DNA of 64,000 nucleotides from Epiperipatus broadwayi (GCA_028023455.1 JAQFVV010006505.1:496001-560000), one strand, 5' to 3'. Shown: positions 23,616-34,486, counted from the stretch's first letter. Program-made: numbers and translations. The notes: a model not told the origin generated them from the sequence alone.

Positions 23616-23983
23616 ATGTTTCGCATGTCTTTGGTCATATGTTTATGATTACATCCCTCCACAAGGTGTTAAAAGTGAATAGAAATCAGTTCCTACTCTT
23701 AGTGAAAATTACACTACAGAAATATTATTCATTATATAGATAATCTCTAACCTAATGACTAATAAAAAATATTAACATTTGCAAATTATTCGTCCCTATT
23801 CTAGACAGGAGGGTCAAGCCGAAATAAAAATTCACTAATCTGGATATTTCTAAATAAGCTAAAAACTTTTTTCGGACATCTAATCTATCTACCATTACAA
23901 TATTAGTCAGGAAATGAATATCTAATTATTTTAGTTAGAGAGTACAAACTGAGATAGAAGATTTATCTAATATTTTTATAACA

Positions 23984-24174
23984 TATAGAGAAGGGATTCG
24001 AACTCAAACTTTCACACGACCCTCAACTCTCCAAGTCATCTCATATTGCTGACCCACCTGATCACCCACATGTTGTAAAGATAAATAATATGTGTGATCA
24101 GGTGGGTCAGCAATATGAGATGGCTTGGAGAGTTGAGGGTCGTGTGAAAATCTGACTTCGAATCCCTTATATAT
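23984..24174. repeat. Foldback K2
   Basis: Inverted repeat with arms of about 80 bp: 'aagggattcgaactcaaact', then 'tcaactctccaagtcatctcat', 'gacccacctgatca' and its reverse complement. It is related to K1 and K3 and to the outer ends of family C. Confidence 0.85.
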
Positions 24175-24535
24175 TCCATTATATATATATATACAGGTGT
24201 GTGTGTAAGCCTGTACTGTGTATTAAATTACATATAGAGAGAAATTTTTAAAGAATTATTTCTACATTGCAGATTATTTAAGCCTGTTTCGTTATATATT
24301 TGGTGCTTCCTGTTATATTAAAACTAAATTGGCTGAAATACGTATTGGAAATATATATATGTAATATTACAAAAACATTTGGAATTATTGAATTTTGAAA
24401 CAATCTCAATTTTCAAATAAAAAAATCTAATTGATAAAAACTATCTCAAACGGAATTAATAAAGGAAAAAACAACAAAAATAAAATAACTAGATTTTTTT
24501 ATTATCTTAGAATAATAGACTTCTTTTTTTTTTTC

Positions 24536-24636
24536 TCATATGTCATTGCATCAGCCGGGAGGCGAAACCACAACCGTCTGCAACCAACTACTTGCTTGCA
24601 AGGCGGCTGGGATGACCTCTCGGCTAACAACGCTTG
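24536..24636 (-). mobile_element. tRNA-derived SINE
   Basis: Minus-strand copy with a 'gttagccgagaggtc' head and a slightly eroded B box ('tggtttcgcctcccgg'). It lies 15 bp from a second copy in the same orientation. Confidence 0.85.
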
Positions 24637-24650
24637 ACTTCTTTTTTTTC

Positions 24651-24752
24651 CCACATGTCATAGCATTGGCCGGAAGGCGAACCCACAACAACCGTCTGCA
24701 ACCAACTGCTTGCCAGGCGGTTGCGCTGACCTCTCGGCTAACAACGCTTGAC
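24651..24752 (-). mobile_element. tRNA-derived SINE, adjacent copy
   Basis: Minus strand, same family, with 'gtgggttcgccttccgg' and a 'gttagccgagaggtc' head. It is followed by a second short 'cgcttgacgcttgac' duplication at the 5' side. Confidence 0.85.
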
Positions 24753-25871
24753 GCTTGACTTCTTTTTTATTAAAGAAAATTAATAGAAATACAAATAAGA
24801 ATTTAGCGTGTAATTCAACATTTAAAGTGAATCTAAAAATAAATATAAAAATGGTGGTCGATGATGTTTATAGACCGATGACTTCTGGAGCAGCAATATT
24901 ATATATTAAAGTTCACAACAAGGTCATGATAAAATATATATTTCATTGAAAATTTATTAAAAGTGTGCGAAAATGACAAAATCCATAAAATAATTTCACT
25001 GGTCAAATAGGCCAAAGCAGAGAGAGAACAGAAACTTACGTAACCATATGGAAAAACAAAAAGCAAAGAACTGTGACGTCATATAAGGTCAAGGCTTTGA
25101 TGGGTCTGCTATTAGAACAAGTTTAGCCCAAAAACCTTTTGAAGTCAATGCTAGAAATGTATATGTAATGATTAAGTCAAAATATGTTGCAGAGAATTTC
25201 ATAGTATATGAACATATCTGACTTCAGGCAATGGTCTCCAATATTTGACCATATAACAATAATAGCTTACCAAACTCCTTTTTCAAGTTATAACTATGAC
25301 CATTCTGAATTCTATTACAATACTTTTACATTTGTAGATTCAAGTCCGACCTTCAAAAATTCTACTTATCCAACGTATTGGTTTGGAACCTCATAAGAAT
25401 TTCATATTTTACACCATAATCCTTCAATTCACAGATTCTTCATCAAAGATTCAAAAAGGTGATTTTGATTTGAGAAGACTCTTAGGTGGTGCAATTATAT
25501 TTAATATGAGATAACTTCTCTTCTATTATCTGTAAGAAGAAGATTGACAGAATAGGAAATTATTGCAAAGAAACAGACTTGAATGAACCAGTAATATTTC
25601 TTCTCATTGCAACATAATTGAGTATGTAGCAGTTTAATATGGAAAGATTTTCTTCAAACAAGAGCAGAGTATTCACTGGTAAATAAGAAAACTATCTTCA
25701 ATATAAGTAGTGTCACTTATTTTTAAAATAGCCATTCCTAGAAATTAATTTGATGCTAAAATAAAAAAAAGGTTTATGATAGTCGAGATGATAAAAGGGA
25801 ATGGAACTATGAAGAATCATATTTGTATTAATTTATTCTAGCAACAATGAAAAAAAAATGTATTTTTCCCC
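24753..25871. other. Unannotated interval with a TGACGTCA site
   Basis: A perfect TGACGTCA (CRE-type palindrome) at 25073-25080 is followed by 'tataagg' and, 130 bp on, by a 62-codon ORF (25208-25396) rich in Tyr/Phe. No family recognised. Promoter and exon status are unproven. Confidence 0.3.
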
Positions 25872-25962
25872 ATGTGTCATAGCATCAGCTGGGAAGCAAA
25901 CCCGCTAACCCAGGACAACTGCTTGTAAAGCAGCCGTCGCTGACCTCTCGACCACCAATGCA
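25872..25962 (-). mobile_element. tRNA-derived SINE
   Basis: Minus-strand copy: 'ggtggtcgagaggtcagcga' head and eroded B box 'gcgggtttgcttccc'. It belongs to the subtype with 'cgggttagcgggtt' also seen at 55.8 and 56.5 kb. Confidence 0.85.
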
Positions 25963-26430
25963 ATAATCACAAAAGATTTGATTGAAATTATCTCTGTTGT
26001 AGCTTCTCTTTAATAAAATAATGACATAAATATTATTAATTGTATTTTTATATAAAATACAGCTAGAACACCATCATCACAATCCTTCAAGAAATAAATA
26101 TTATTAAAATATAAAAAAACAAGATTTTTCAACTGTAATATGAGGACTAATTTTGTCAAGACAATACTAAATACAATATTCAATTGAAGAGGGAGTAATT
26201 CAAAATTTCAATGAACAGACAAAACTCTCCATGCATCTTGAGCAAGTATAAGAAATGGTAATCATGTGAAGATTTTAATGAGTTAGATATGTAAATAAAC
26301 TCTTCAAAAGGCAGATGACACTTTCTGCCCTTTTAACATTTGTTCTTATATATCTTAGTTTAAACTTGGTTGGAGTGATTTTGGTAGAAATAACTTGATA
26401 CTAAAGGAAATATGCCTATGTATTTGAAAA

Positions 26431-26885
26431 GGAAAGTTTTTAAAAAAATGTGTTTTACCAGTTCTTACTTATGGATCTGAGACTTGGACACTTAATAGAA
26501 AAGCAATACAAAGACTTCAGACCACTCAAAGAAGTATGGAGAGATGCATGTTGGGAGTAACAAGAAGAGATCGAAAATGCAATATATGGGTAAAAGAACA
26601 GATAGGTGTTACAGACCCCATTGAAAATATTAAAAGACAGAAGTGGAGTTGGGCTGGACATATTGCTAGAAGAGATGATAACAGATGGGCAATTGAAATC
26701 ATAAACTGGATTCTAAGAGATTTTAAAAGACCCAGAAAGAGACCACGTGTGAGATGGATGGATGAAATAGGAAAGTGTGCAGGAGTGATGTGGAGAAAAA
26801 AAGCTAAAGATCGGAGGAGATGGATTGAACTTGGAAAGACCTTCATCCTGCAGTGGATTGATAATGGTTGATGATGATGATTCTC
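26431..26885 (+). pseudogene. LINE reverse-transcriptase C-terminus, most complete copy
   Basis: In one open frame from 26431: 'KKCVLPVLTYGSETWTL' (the conserved block after the palm), then 'SMERCMLGVTRRDRK', 'KRQKWSWAGHIARRDDNRW', 'RKRPRVRWMDEI' and a terminal 'RRRWIELGKTFILQWIDNG' followed by a stop at 26871 and a TGATGATGATGATT end. This is the last ~150 residues of the polymerase and shows the native C-terminus of the family. Upstream, at 26425, a TGA breaks the frame and the RT catalytic core is missing (5' truncation, typical of LINEs). Confidence 0.85.
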
Positions 26886-27198
26886 ATAACTTTAAATGAG
26901 GAAGTGAATTTGATTCACTGCTTGTATATATTTATAGAAATGAGAATAATAATACAATATTTACAAATAGAAAAAAAATCATGTGATCCAGTAAATATCA
27001 AAATATTGTGTCAAAAGTGATGTTGCACAATTTATATGTAAAGCTTGCAGTAGTACATGATTACCATTTTTTATGCTTACACAAGCTGTTTACGCAGAGG
27101 CAAAACTCTCCATACAGTAGCACCACTCAGTGCAAGCCAGAGTAATCAATGGATGCAGGAAGGTTTGTGCATAAAATGTACTTATCTACTGCCTACTC

Positions 27199-27258
27199 AT
27201 CCAATATCCCCAGGTGAGTTGCTAGCTTATGGCTTTTATCATTGATGCACTTTGGGTC
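27199..27258 (-). ncRNA. Hammerhead motif, family A, degenerate
   Basis: Minus strand: the core is reduced to AUGAUAA, stem II is AGCC-AUAA-GCU, GAAA is replaced by GCAA, and UGGGG/UUGGAU blocks are kept on the 3' side. Homology to other family A ribozymes is clear; activity is not expected. Confidence 0.6.
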
Positions 27259-27461
27259 TGAGAGCACTGCATCTAGATCTTAGGATATAATACAACTCTC
27301 CAGCACCTTATTAGCTAACTGCAACACTTTGAATCCAAAATGAAAACACAGTAACATTTTTAATTCTAGCTCATTAGCTCAAATATTCATATAGATCTGA
27401 GCTAATAAGATAAAAGGTGGCTGCTGGAGGGTTGCATTAGATCCTAAGATCTAGGTGCTTA

Positions 27462-27521
27462 GATCCAAGGCTCCTCACTGATGAAATCAACAAGCTGAAA
27501 ACTAGTATGGGGATATTGGAT
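27462..27521 (+). ncRNA. Hammerhead motif, family A, decayed stem II
   Basis: AUCCAA and CCUCA upstream, CUGAUGA intact, stem II eroded (AAUCAACAAGCUG), G12 changed (AAAAC), triplet GUA, then UGGGG and UUGGAU pairing perfectly with the upstream blocks. Confidence 0.7.
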
Positions 27522-27640
27522 GAGAAGGCACTAGATATGGATTTTATGCACAAACCTTTCTGCATCCATACTCTGACTTGCACTGAGTGACACTGCTATA
27601 TAGAGAGTTTTACCTCTGAGTAATCTTATGGATTGGTGGT

Positions 27641-28588
27641 TTTTAGTTACTAATGTTACAAGATTGAAATCTTAAGCTTGTTAACAGTAGTAATAATGAT
27701 CACAATCATGGATGGTAAGTACCAAAAAATGTAGTCAGAAACTGAAGATTATAATTATTAACATTTTAGAATTCTGTTTGTAACCATTTGTTTCCACATA
27801 TTTAACTTTAATTCTGTTTTTGCATAATTTTATGCAAATATTTTAACATACCAGAGATAGCAAATTGTCTTCATCTGATATATTAGTATTTAGATGACAC
27901 TAATATTTATAAAGATATTCAGTAATTAGGATATTTATTTTTAAAACATAGGATCTTAGCAGAGGACTAAAATGAGGAAAAAATACAACAAAAAAATGTG
28001 AGAAGAACAAAGCTATAAATGTTTGATTTTTATTTAGTCCTCATTATTGAAATGGGGGAAGAATATTGGAAATAATAAATCAGATTATATAAAATAAAAT
28101 AAGCAAAGGGAATGCATCAATGCTAATAGAATAATTTTGCAATTGTAGATTACAATGTAACGGTGACTCAGAAAAATAGATGAATTAATAGTAAATTTTC
28201 AAAATTTTTTAAGGAAAAAAATGTTTAATTCAGATAACAGGATTTCTAAGTAAATTCCATTTTTTATAAACAAAACTTAGTAATTTTATGTAAACAGAAG
28301 CCATTTTATACCCTTTAACACTTATAATAAGCAGAAGACTGCAGTGCCTAAAGTAAACCTTATCACGCTTATAAAATATCACTTATATTCTAACTTAATT
28401 CCTGTTCCAAGTCTAATAATTTAGCTGTAACAATAAGATGAATAATGGCTAGAAGTTATAAATTGATTACACATTATCTGCATTATTAAAACCCTCCTGT
28501 ATTCTGACAGATTTCTTTGTTTTCACTTACTTTAAGCTTTCAACTTTCATTTTAATATTAAACCATTATTATTTATCTGAATATATAG
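27641..28588. other. Unannotated AT-rich interval
   Basis: No gene or shared repeat seen. Confidence 0.6.
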
Positions 28589-28684
28589 AGGCTAAACTCT
28601 TGATACATTAGCACCACTCAGTGCAAGACAAAGTAATCAGTGAATTTAGAAAGATTTGTGCCTGAAATTTTTATCTACTGCATA

Positions 28685-28742
28685 CCAATATCCCCAAACT
28701 AATTTCTAGCTTGTGGTTTTTAGCAGTGAAGAGCTTTGGAGC
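28685..28742 (-). ncRNA. Hammerhead motif, family A
   Basis: Minus strand: CUUCA, CUGCUAA core (two changes), stem II ACC-ACAA-GCU, GAAA, UUA loop, GUU triplet, UGGGG and UUGG. Partly decayed. Confidence 0.65.
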
Positions 28743-29200
28743 TGAGAGCACTGTACCTAGATCCTTAGATCCAAGGCAACTCTTCAGCAGCCACCTTTTA
28801 CCTTATTATCGAGCCCTAAAGCTTTTAGTCCAAAATGAAAACACAATGTTTTTAATTTGAGCCCATTAGCTTGTATAGTCATATAGATCTGAACTTAGTT
28901 CAGCATCCATACTTTTTGGTGGTTTTAGTTCTTTAATAACCAAAATCACCATAATCCTATTGGGAAAGATTGATATTAAACCACCAAACATCACTTGATC
29001 TCCATGCTTTATGCTTACACAAGTTGTTTACACAGAGACTAAATTCTCCATACAGTAGCACCACTCAGTGCAAGCCTGAATAACTAATGGATGGAAGGTT
29101 TGTGCATAAAATTCCTATCTAGTGCCTACTCATCTAATATTCCCAAGGTGGCTGCAGGTGGGTTGCATTAGAGTCTATGATTTAAGTGCAATGCTCTCAG

Positions 29201-29259
29201 ATCCAAGGCTCCTCATTGATGAAAGCCACAAGCTAGAGACTGTTCTGGGGATGTTGTCT
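29201..29259 (+). ncRNA. Hammerhead motif, family A
   Basis: AUCCAA, CCUCA, UUGAUGA (C3 to U), AGCC-ACAA-GCU, GAGA (A14 changed), UGGGG. Recognisable but predicted inactive. Confidence 0.65.
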
Positions 29260-29415
29260 GAATAGGCACTAGATAGATATTTTATGCATAAATTTTCTTG
29301 CATTAATTAATTAATTAATCTAGCTCTTGCAATGAGTGGTGCTACTGTATAGAGAGTTTATCCTCTGTATAAACAGCTGGTGTAAGCATAAAGAATGATG
29401 ATCATATGATATTTA

Positions 29416-31539
29416 TTGATTTATCAGAATATCATAAATTTTACCTCATTTGATAGATATTTTTATTTAGAAGTTAAATAAATTTTTAAAAAATCACATT
29501 TAATTTTCAAAATTATTTTTAAAAATTAGATCATAATACAAACAAAGTGTTGTTTCATCATCAAATTTCAGGTGGAGCAGATTCAATTTACAAAATTGAT
29601 GTTTGTTGTAAAAATCTGAATGAATTATTTTTAATAGCCAGTAAATACATCAATTTTTGCTTTAAAAGTTTGTAATTCTTTGGTAACTTTTACAATATCA
29701 CTAAAAGTTATATCAGATTGTTTAGTGATGACATTTCTAGACAGTTGCATTTTCTGTGACTGTAATCTTTATAGGAACATTATTCAGAAGAATATAATCT
29801 TTTGTATTTAGAAATAAAACATTTCTGTAAAAAATAAAAATTTAATAATACGCATTTTGATTTTCAATAATTATCACACAATTCCTATGCAAAAATAATC
29901 ATAAACTTTCCAAAAAAATCAAATTTTTAGACTATTGTAATATTTTATCAAAGTAATCTCACAATGTTTAAGATTGTCAATGTATAATAGACACCCATCA
30001 TCATGGAGTTAAAGAAACTTTGAAGACCTGCTTATTCATTATCCTGATATGATTTGAATTATTTTGAAATTAATATACTAGAAACAAAATATACATGAAT
30101 TTTAAAGCTGTAAAAAAGTTTGCAAATTGTCTGAGTAGAGGAAGAAAAATGCAAATTCAATTTCTTGACCTCTGACCTGATAAAACATCGTAATAAAAAG
30201 TAAAAAGATCAATGAAGGATTAAGTAGTAAAAAAGAGTAATTTATAGTTATTAATCTAAAAATCTACTGTTTTGTCTTAATTTATAATGTACAAATACAT
30301 ACATCATGTCTGCAACACTACTATTTTTAATATTCAGATTTACAGACATAAATATCCATCTTTTGAAAAGACTGATTAAAAATAATAAAACAGTTAGGAC
30401 TTAAGATTTCTCATGATGATTTAATGCTAGAACCAAAAGATACACTCCAATTCAATCACCTTTTAGTTCTTCAATTTATCACTCTGTCAATGCATTAAAC
30501 TGCTTAGAGCAAAAGAGTAATTAGTAAGTTGCCATAGTAACCTATTACAGAGTACTGTTGTAAGAGCTTCATCATTTTACAGTACTGTGAAATGATTTAT
30601 TAAAGATTTTTCCCCCATGATCAGTCTTGAACTTTTCTGATGTTACTCATCAATAACCCATTAGTAGCATTATTATAAAAATGATTAATAAATTCATCAA
30701 TAAATGAAATGAGTACAATAATCCCCAGTAGATAACAAACCATGGATAAGTGTATCGTACATACCAAAACTTTCACACAAAATAAAAAAGTTCCGGATTA
30801 ATACATATAAGTCTTAGAGCTCCCCCTGTCTAATTTTAACAAACACTAATAATAAAATATCCCAAGATCAAACACCTCAGATTGTATACAAAATTTGGTG
30901 CAACAATGCCACTTGCATTTCTGTTTACTAGGGTGAGTCTAAGGCAAATATAGCCACCAGAATCTCCCCAAGGCAAATACTGGTACAAGCAAGCTAAAAA
31001 GAACTCAGAATATGAATTCAATTTTTTGGAGCAAGAGCAAAAATCTGGCCACATTTTTGATCCAATAAATGTTAAAATTGCTTGTACTGAGCTAGGCAAT
31101 AGAAAATGTAAAGTGAAAGAGGTGTGGTTTATTGCTAATAATAACCAGGCCATTAATAAAAAAATAGCATCCAATTCTACAACAAATGGAATATCATTAA
31201 TGTAAATAAATTAATGTTGTATATTTAAATGCTACCACATACCCAGCCACCCATGAGTGCCAGAAAAATGCGCTCTCAGCACAGTTAACAAAATGAACAT
31301 ATAGAATAAACCTTTACTTAGACAATATTCAAAAGGTTAAAGCAAATCAATTATTATGTATTAATATGGATGATTAATTAAAATTTTAACATCTCTAAAG
31401 CTGGATAAAATTTTTTAATAGTAAAAATATCTTTTGTGTTATTTTCATCATTATTTTAAAAATTAATTTTTTTTTTACCACTGAGCCACAATGGAAAAAA
31501 AGGTTGAACATATGTTAGAATACTGTGACTACTAAAGAT
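29416..31539. other. Mostly unannotated interval
   Basis: 29.4-30.8 kb is plain AT-rich. 30836-31174 carries a 112-codon minus ORF and a slightly richer composition, ending in 'gtggtttattgctaataata', which loosely resembles part of foldback I at 45.03 kb. No protein family recognised. Confidence 0.45.
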
Positions 31540-31735
31540 CACATGATCCAAGGCTCCTCACTGATGAAGGCCACAAGCCAGAAACTAGTCTGGGGATATT
31601 GAATGAGTAGGCACTAAATAGTGATTTTATGTGCAAGCCTTCTGGCATCCATTGATTAATCTGGCTTGCACTGAGTGGCACTACTGCATGGAGAGTTTTG
31701 CCTGTTTTAATACTATGACTAGATGACTGCATTGC
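31540..31735 (+). mobile_element. Family A element A3a (5'-truncated arm)
   Basis: Begins inside stem I ('gatccaaggctcctcac') and runs through the ribozyme to 'ggagagttttgcctg'. The inter-ribozyme part is absent. Confidence 0.8.
31545..31604 (+). ncRNA. Type I hammerhead ribozyme, family A, complete core
   Basis: AUCCAA, CCUCA, CUGAUGA, stem II GGC-CACAA-GCC flanked by an A·A pair, GAAAC, loop UA, GUC cleavage triplet, UGGGG (pairs with CCUCA), UUGAAU (pairs with AUCCAA except one position). The A·A at 10.1/11.1, normally G-C, is shared by most of the family and may lower activity. Confidence 0.8.
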
Positions 31736-31883
31736 ACACATTTTACTCCTAGAAATAAAGAAAATAATTTTAAAGATGAGTAATAGAAGAATAAATCTTC
31801 ATCTTACTTATCATAAAAGTATGACTGCTCCTTACCAGAAGCAACATTATCATCACATTTTTTAATACAATTAAATCATTAAA

Positions 31884-32040
31884 CAGGCAAAACTCTCCAT
31901 ACAGTAGTGCCACTCTGTGCCAACCAGAGTAATCAATGAATGCGAGAAGGCTTGTGCATAAAATCCCCATCTAGTGCCTGTTTAATAACAGTTATGTGCT
32001 AGCATAAGAGATGGTGATCATGTGATGTTTAGTGGTTTAA
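31884..32040 (-). mobile_element. Family A element A3b, ribozyme deleted
   Basis: The 'caggcaaaactctccataca' arm joins directly from 'ctagtgcctg' to the far terminal repeat ('tttaataacagttatgtgct ... gtttagtggttt'), skipping the ribozyme. Together with A4 it defines the element ends. Confidence 0.75.
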
Positions 32041-32464
32041 CAATTAAATCATTGTCATTAATATAAATAATCCAACATAACCTACAACTCTTTACTTCTG
32101 TCAAATAAAAAATACATTCTCATTTACTAATCAAATGAGTAGCCATCTGGTTGGCTTATAAATTAACTGAAAAATAAAATCTTAATCATTCATCCAGCTC
32201 AGATTCGAACCCCAGGATATAGACATGACAAGCAAAAATACGTAACTATTTGATCATGTGGTACTATGATTGACTAATAATCATAAATAATTACATCCAT
32301 TAAAATCATAAATATCAGCTAAATTAAGATCTTGATAAAATTTAAATCGTTATAATGTATAAGTAAATATTCAGAATACAATTAATTTTAAGAGCAGTTA
32401 TTTTTATCCAATTCTACAACCATTCACGTTTAAAAGTTATAATTATATTTTGAAAGTTATAATT

Positions 32465-32715
32465 GACTATTTGTTAGTCTGCTTTCAAAACAGATTATAA
32501 TTACTTGCTTAATGAGATTTATTTAAACTTCTTTGAATTAATAATATCACTCTCTGTAATCACATTGTAATCTTTAGTGTTTACATAAACTTATTAGATC
32601 ATATGAAAATGTGGATTTCCATCTTTATTGTTAAAAGCTGGTTGCCATGACAACAGATTGAGATAGTTAATTGTTATTGATATTGGAATTGTTTAAGTGT
32701 TGACTGCTATCATGC
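32465..32715 (-). repeat. Repeat H
   Basis: Minus-strand copy of the repeat at 42.78-43.17 kb. Shared blocks include 'caatatcaataacaa', 'tgtcatggcaacc', 'taaagattacaatgtga' and 'agtctacattc'-like sequence. Non-coding; the ends are unclear. Confidence 0.6.
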
Positions 32716-33171
32716 ATATATATATATATATATTTAATATTTTCATGGTTATATGATGTAAATAGAGTCTTTTTTGTGTTAAACCATGAATTGTTTGTTT
32801 ATTAAATTGGTCACGACATTGATAATGCTAAAATACTTGCTATATGGAAAAAGTATGATTGGAAAACTATGAGAGCATCTACTGATATATTAAAACCATA
32901 GTGGTTTAAATAAATCTGATGAAGCACAAATGTATTCCAGCTTTGTAGAGATCACTTAATTTATCTTTTTTTTCTAAAGTCAACTTGAAATCAATTAATG
33001 CTAAAATAATCACTCATCAAATATATATAAGAATGACTTTTCTTTACTTCATGCCAATCTCAGTCTTGTTATTATGTAAGATCTAACAGTTATTTATTAA
33101 GACTTTAAACTTGAAAATAATAAATGATATTTCATTAAAATATTGGGAATTTGATAAACAAAATAATACAT

Positions 33172-33490
33172 AAACCACTAAACATCACATGATCACAATT
33201 TCTTATGCTTGCTCATAACTGTTATTAAAACAGGCAAAACTCTCCATATAGTAGTAGTGCCACTCACTGCAAGCCAGAGTAGTCAATGTATGCCAGAAGG
33301 CTTGTACATAAAGTCCCTATCTAGTGCCTACTCATCCAATATCCCCAAACTAGTTTCTTGTTTGTGCCTTTTATCAGTGAGGAACCCTGGATCTGAGAGC
33401 ACTGCATCTATGGAGAGTTTTGCCTGTTTTAATAACAGTTATGAGTAAGCATAAGAAATGGTGATCATTTGATATTTAGTGGTTTAATAG
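33172..33490. mobile_element. Family A element A4, complete with terminal inverted repeats
   Basis: Best view of a compact A element. The left end is 'aaaccactaaacatcacatg', and about 75 bp are inverted at the right end ('...atatttagtggttt'). The inside holds the 'caagccagagtagtcaatg' region and one minus-strand ribozyme. About 320 bp, non-coding. Confidence 0.8.
33334..33394 (-). ncRNA. Hammerhead motif, family A
   Basis: Minus strand: CCUCA, CUGAUAA (G8 to A), stem II GGC-ACAAA-C, GAAAC, UA, GUU triplet, UGGGG. Outer block UUGGAU is kept. Weak stem II and one core change. Confidence 0.65.
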
Positions 33491-33880
33491 AAATCCTGCC
33501 TAATAGAATAGTGGTGGCTATGGTTATTAAAGAACCAAAGACACCAAAATATATGAGTACTGAACTGGGTTCAGACCTATATGACTATATAATCTTATCA
33601 GCTTGGTTTAAAATTTTATTGTGTTTTCAATTTTAGACTCATAGTTTTATAATTAAATAAGAGATAAAAGGTGGCTGCTGGAGGGTTGCATTAGATCGTA
33701 AGATCTAGGCGCAGTGCTCTCAGATCGAAAGCTCCTCACTGATGATGCCCACAAGCCAGAAACTAGCCTTGGGATATTGGATGAGTAGATATTAGATAGG
33801 GATTTTATGCACAAGTCTTCTGGCATCCATTGATTACTCTGGTTGGTACTACTGTATGGAGAGTTTTGCCCATTTCAAAA
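33491..33880 (+). mobile_element. Family A element A5
   Basis: Continues directly from A4 with the inter-ribozyme region ('cctgcctaatagaatagtgg', 'tggttattaaagaaccaaag', 'ggtggctgctggagggttgc'), then a ribozyme and the 'ggagagttttgcc' end. A4 and A5 together may be one larger tandem insertion. Confidence 0.75.
33723..33782 (+). ncRNA. Hammerhead motif, family A
   Basis: CUCCUCA, CUGAUGA, stem II UGCCC-ACAA-GCCA, GAAAC, UA, GCC in place of GUC, UUGGG, UUGGAU. The core is complete but the cleavage triplet has lost its U. Confidence 0.7.
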
Positions 33881-34179
33881 TAATACATGGTTAACACAGA
33901 AAAGACTTTATATATATAAATATCAATAATAAAAGAATTACATTTGTATAAATTGCTAGTTACTATATTTATGAATACATGCTCTTAAATGTTTATGTTT
34001 CACTCTTTAATTTTTAGAAATATATACTTGCTATAACATCTAACATCATTTCTTGGTGTCATTATAAGCCAAATATAAAACACATTACTACATTAAATCA
34101 GATACCAATAAAGTACAGATTATTGATAGCTAAAAATTGTTATTCTTATCTTCTCCTTTTCACTTTTTTTACATCTTTC

Positions 34180-34183
<4 letters not shown>

Positions 34184-34213
<30 letters not shown>
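34184..34213. repeat. (TA)n microsatellite
   Basis: TA dinucleotides next to the foldback below. Confidence 0.9.
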
Positions 34214-34215
<2 letters not shown>

Positions 34216-34390
34216 ACTTTTTTCTATATACTCTCCTCATATACACTTGAATGTAATTTTTATATAATTCCTCCTTTGTTTTCCTTATAGTTTTGATTGT
34301 CCCTCAGTCTTCATCAGAAACTGTAAGGAAAATAAAGGAGCAATTATATAAAAATTGCATTGAAGTGTATAAGAGGGGAGTATATAGAAC
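34213..34390. repeat. Foldback N1 with hammerhead-like centre
   Basis: Arms of about 70-90 bp: 'ctatatactctcctcatata ... cctttgttttccttatag' is inverted as 'aaggaaaataaaggagcaat ... gaggggagtatatag'. The centre carries, on the minus strand, CUGAUGAAGACUG...CAAUCAAAAC (34287-34317), matching the motif at 40.09 kb. It resembles PLE terminal sequences rather than families A-D. Confidence 0.65.
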
Positions 34391-34486
34391 CAACCTGAGA
34401 TTATTGATAACTGTTTGCTTTACTCTATTTCAAAATTTATCTATGATAAGTTTGAGTAACCAATGGGCATTAGATGATAGTGTTAT

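Larger units (their letters stand above)
22620..23790. mobile_element. Cluster of three family C' hammerhead elements
   Basis: Two units in one direction (about 22625-22985 and 22960-23330) and one inverted (about 23290-23790). They share 'attttcactaaccc'/'ctcacacaatgg', 'aatcataaac', the ribozyme segment, 'ctcttacacatatcttta' and 'gataagc.ttcaaac'. The inverted unit makes the cluster a large imperfect palindrome. C' shares the ribozyme core with family C, but its flanks differ. Confidence 0.75.
27075..27640. mobile_element. Family A element A1, inverted pair
   Basis: Two head-to-head arms. The left starts 'gaggcaaaactctccataca' with 'gcaccactcagtgcaagcca'. The right ends with the complement ('agagttttacctctg'). 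Each arm contains a hammerhead motif pointing outward. The centre holds 'ggtggctgctggagggttgc'. Confidence 0.8.
28589..29415. mobile_element. Family A tandem partial dimer A2
   Basis: Two direct copies begin at 28589 ('aggctaaactct') and 29036 ('agactaaattct'), a period of 447 bp. The second continues into an inverted arm ending at 29415. Between them lies the complete inter-ribozyme region ('agccaccttttacc', 'tttttggtggttttagttct', 'attaaaccaccaaacatcac'). A ~450-bp monomer with one ribozyme matches retrozyme architecture. Confidence 0.75.

Noticed and set aside
26455-26846. Minus-strand ORFs of 68 and 106 codons
   Set aside because: Antisense to the LINE C-terminal frame.
30836-31174. 112-codon minus-strand ORF
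   Set aside because: No recognisable domain, codon pattern or splice context, and it may overlap a decayed repeat. Not called as a gene.
32930-32990. CUGAUGA followed by 'agcacaaatgt'
   Set aside because: Looked like a hammerhead core, but there is no GAAA at a suitable distance and no stem I pairing.
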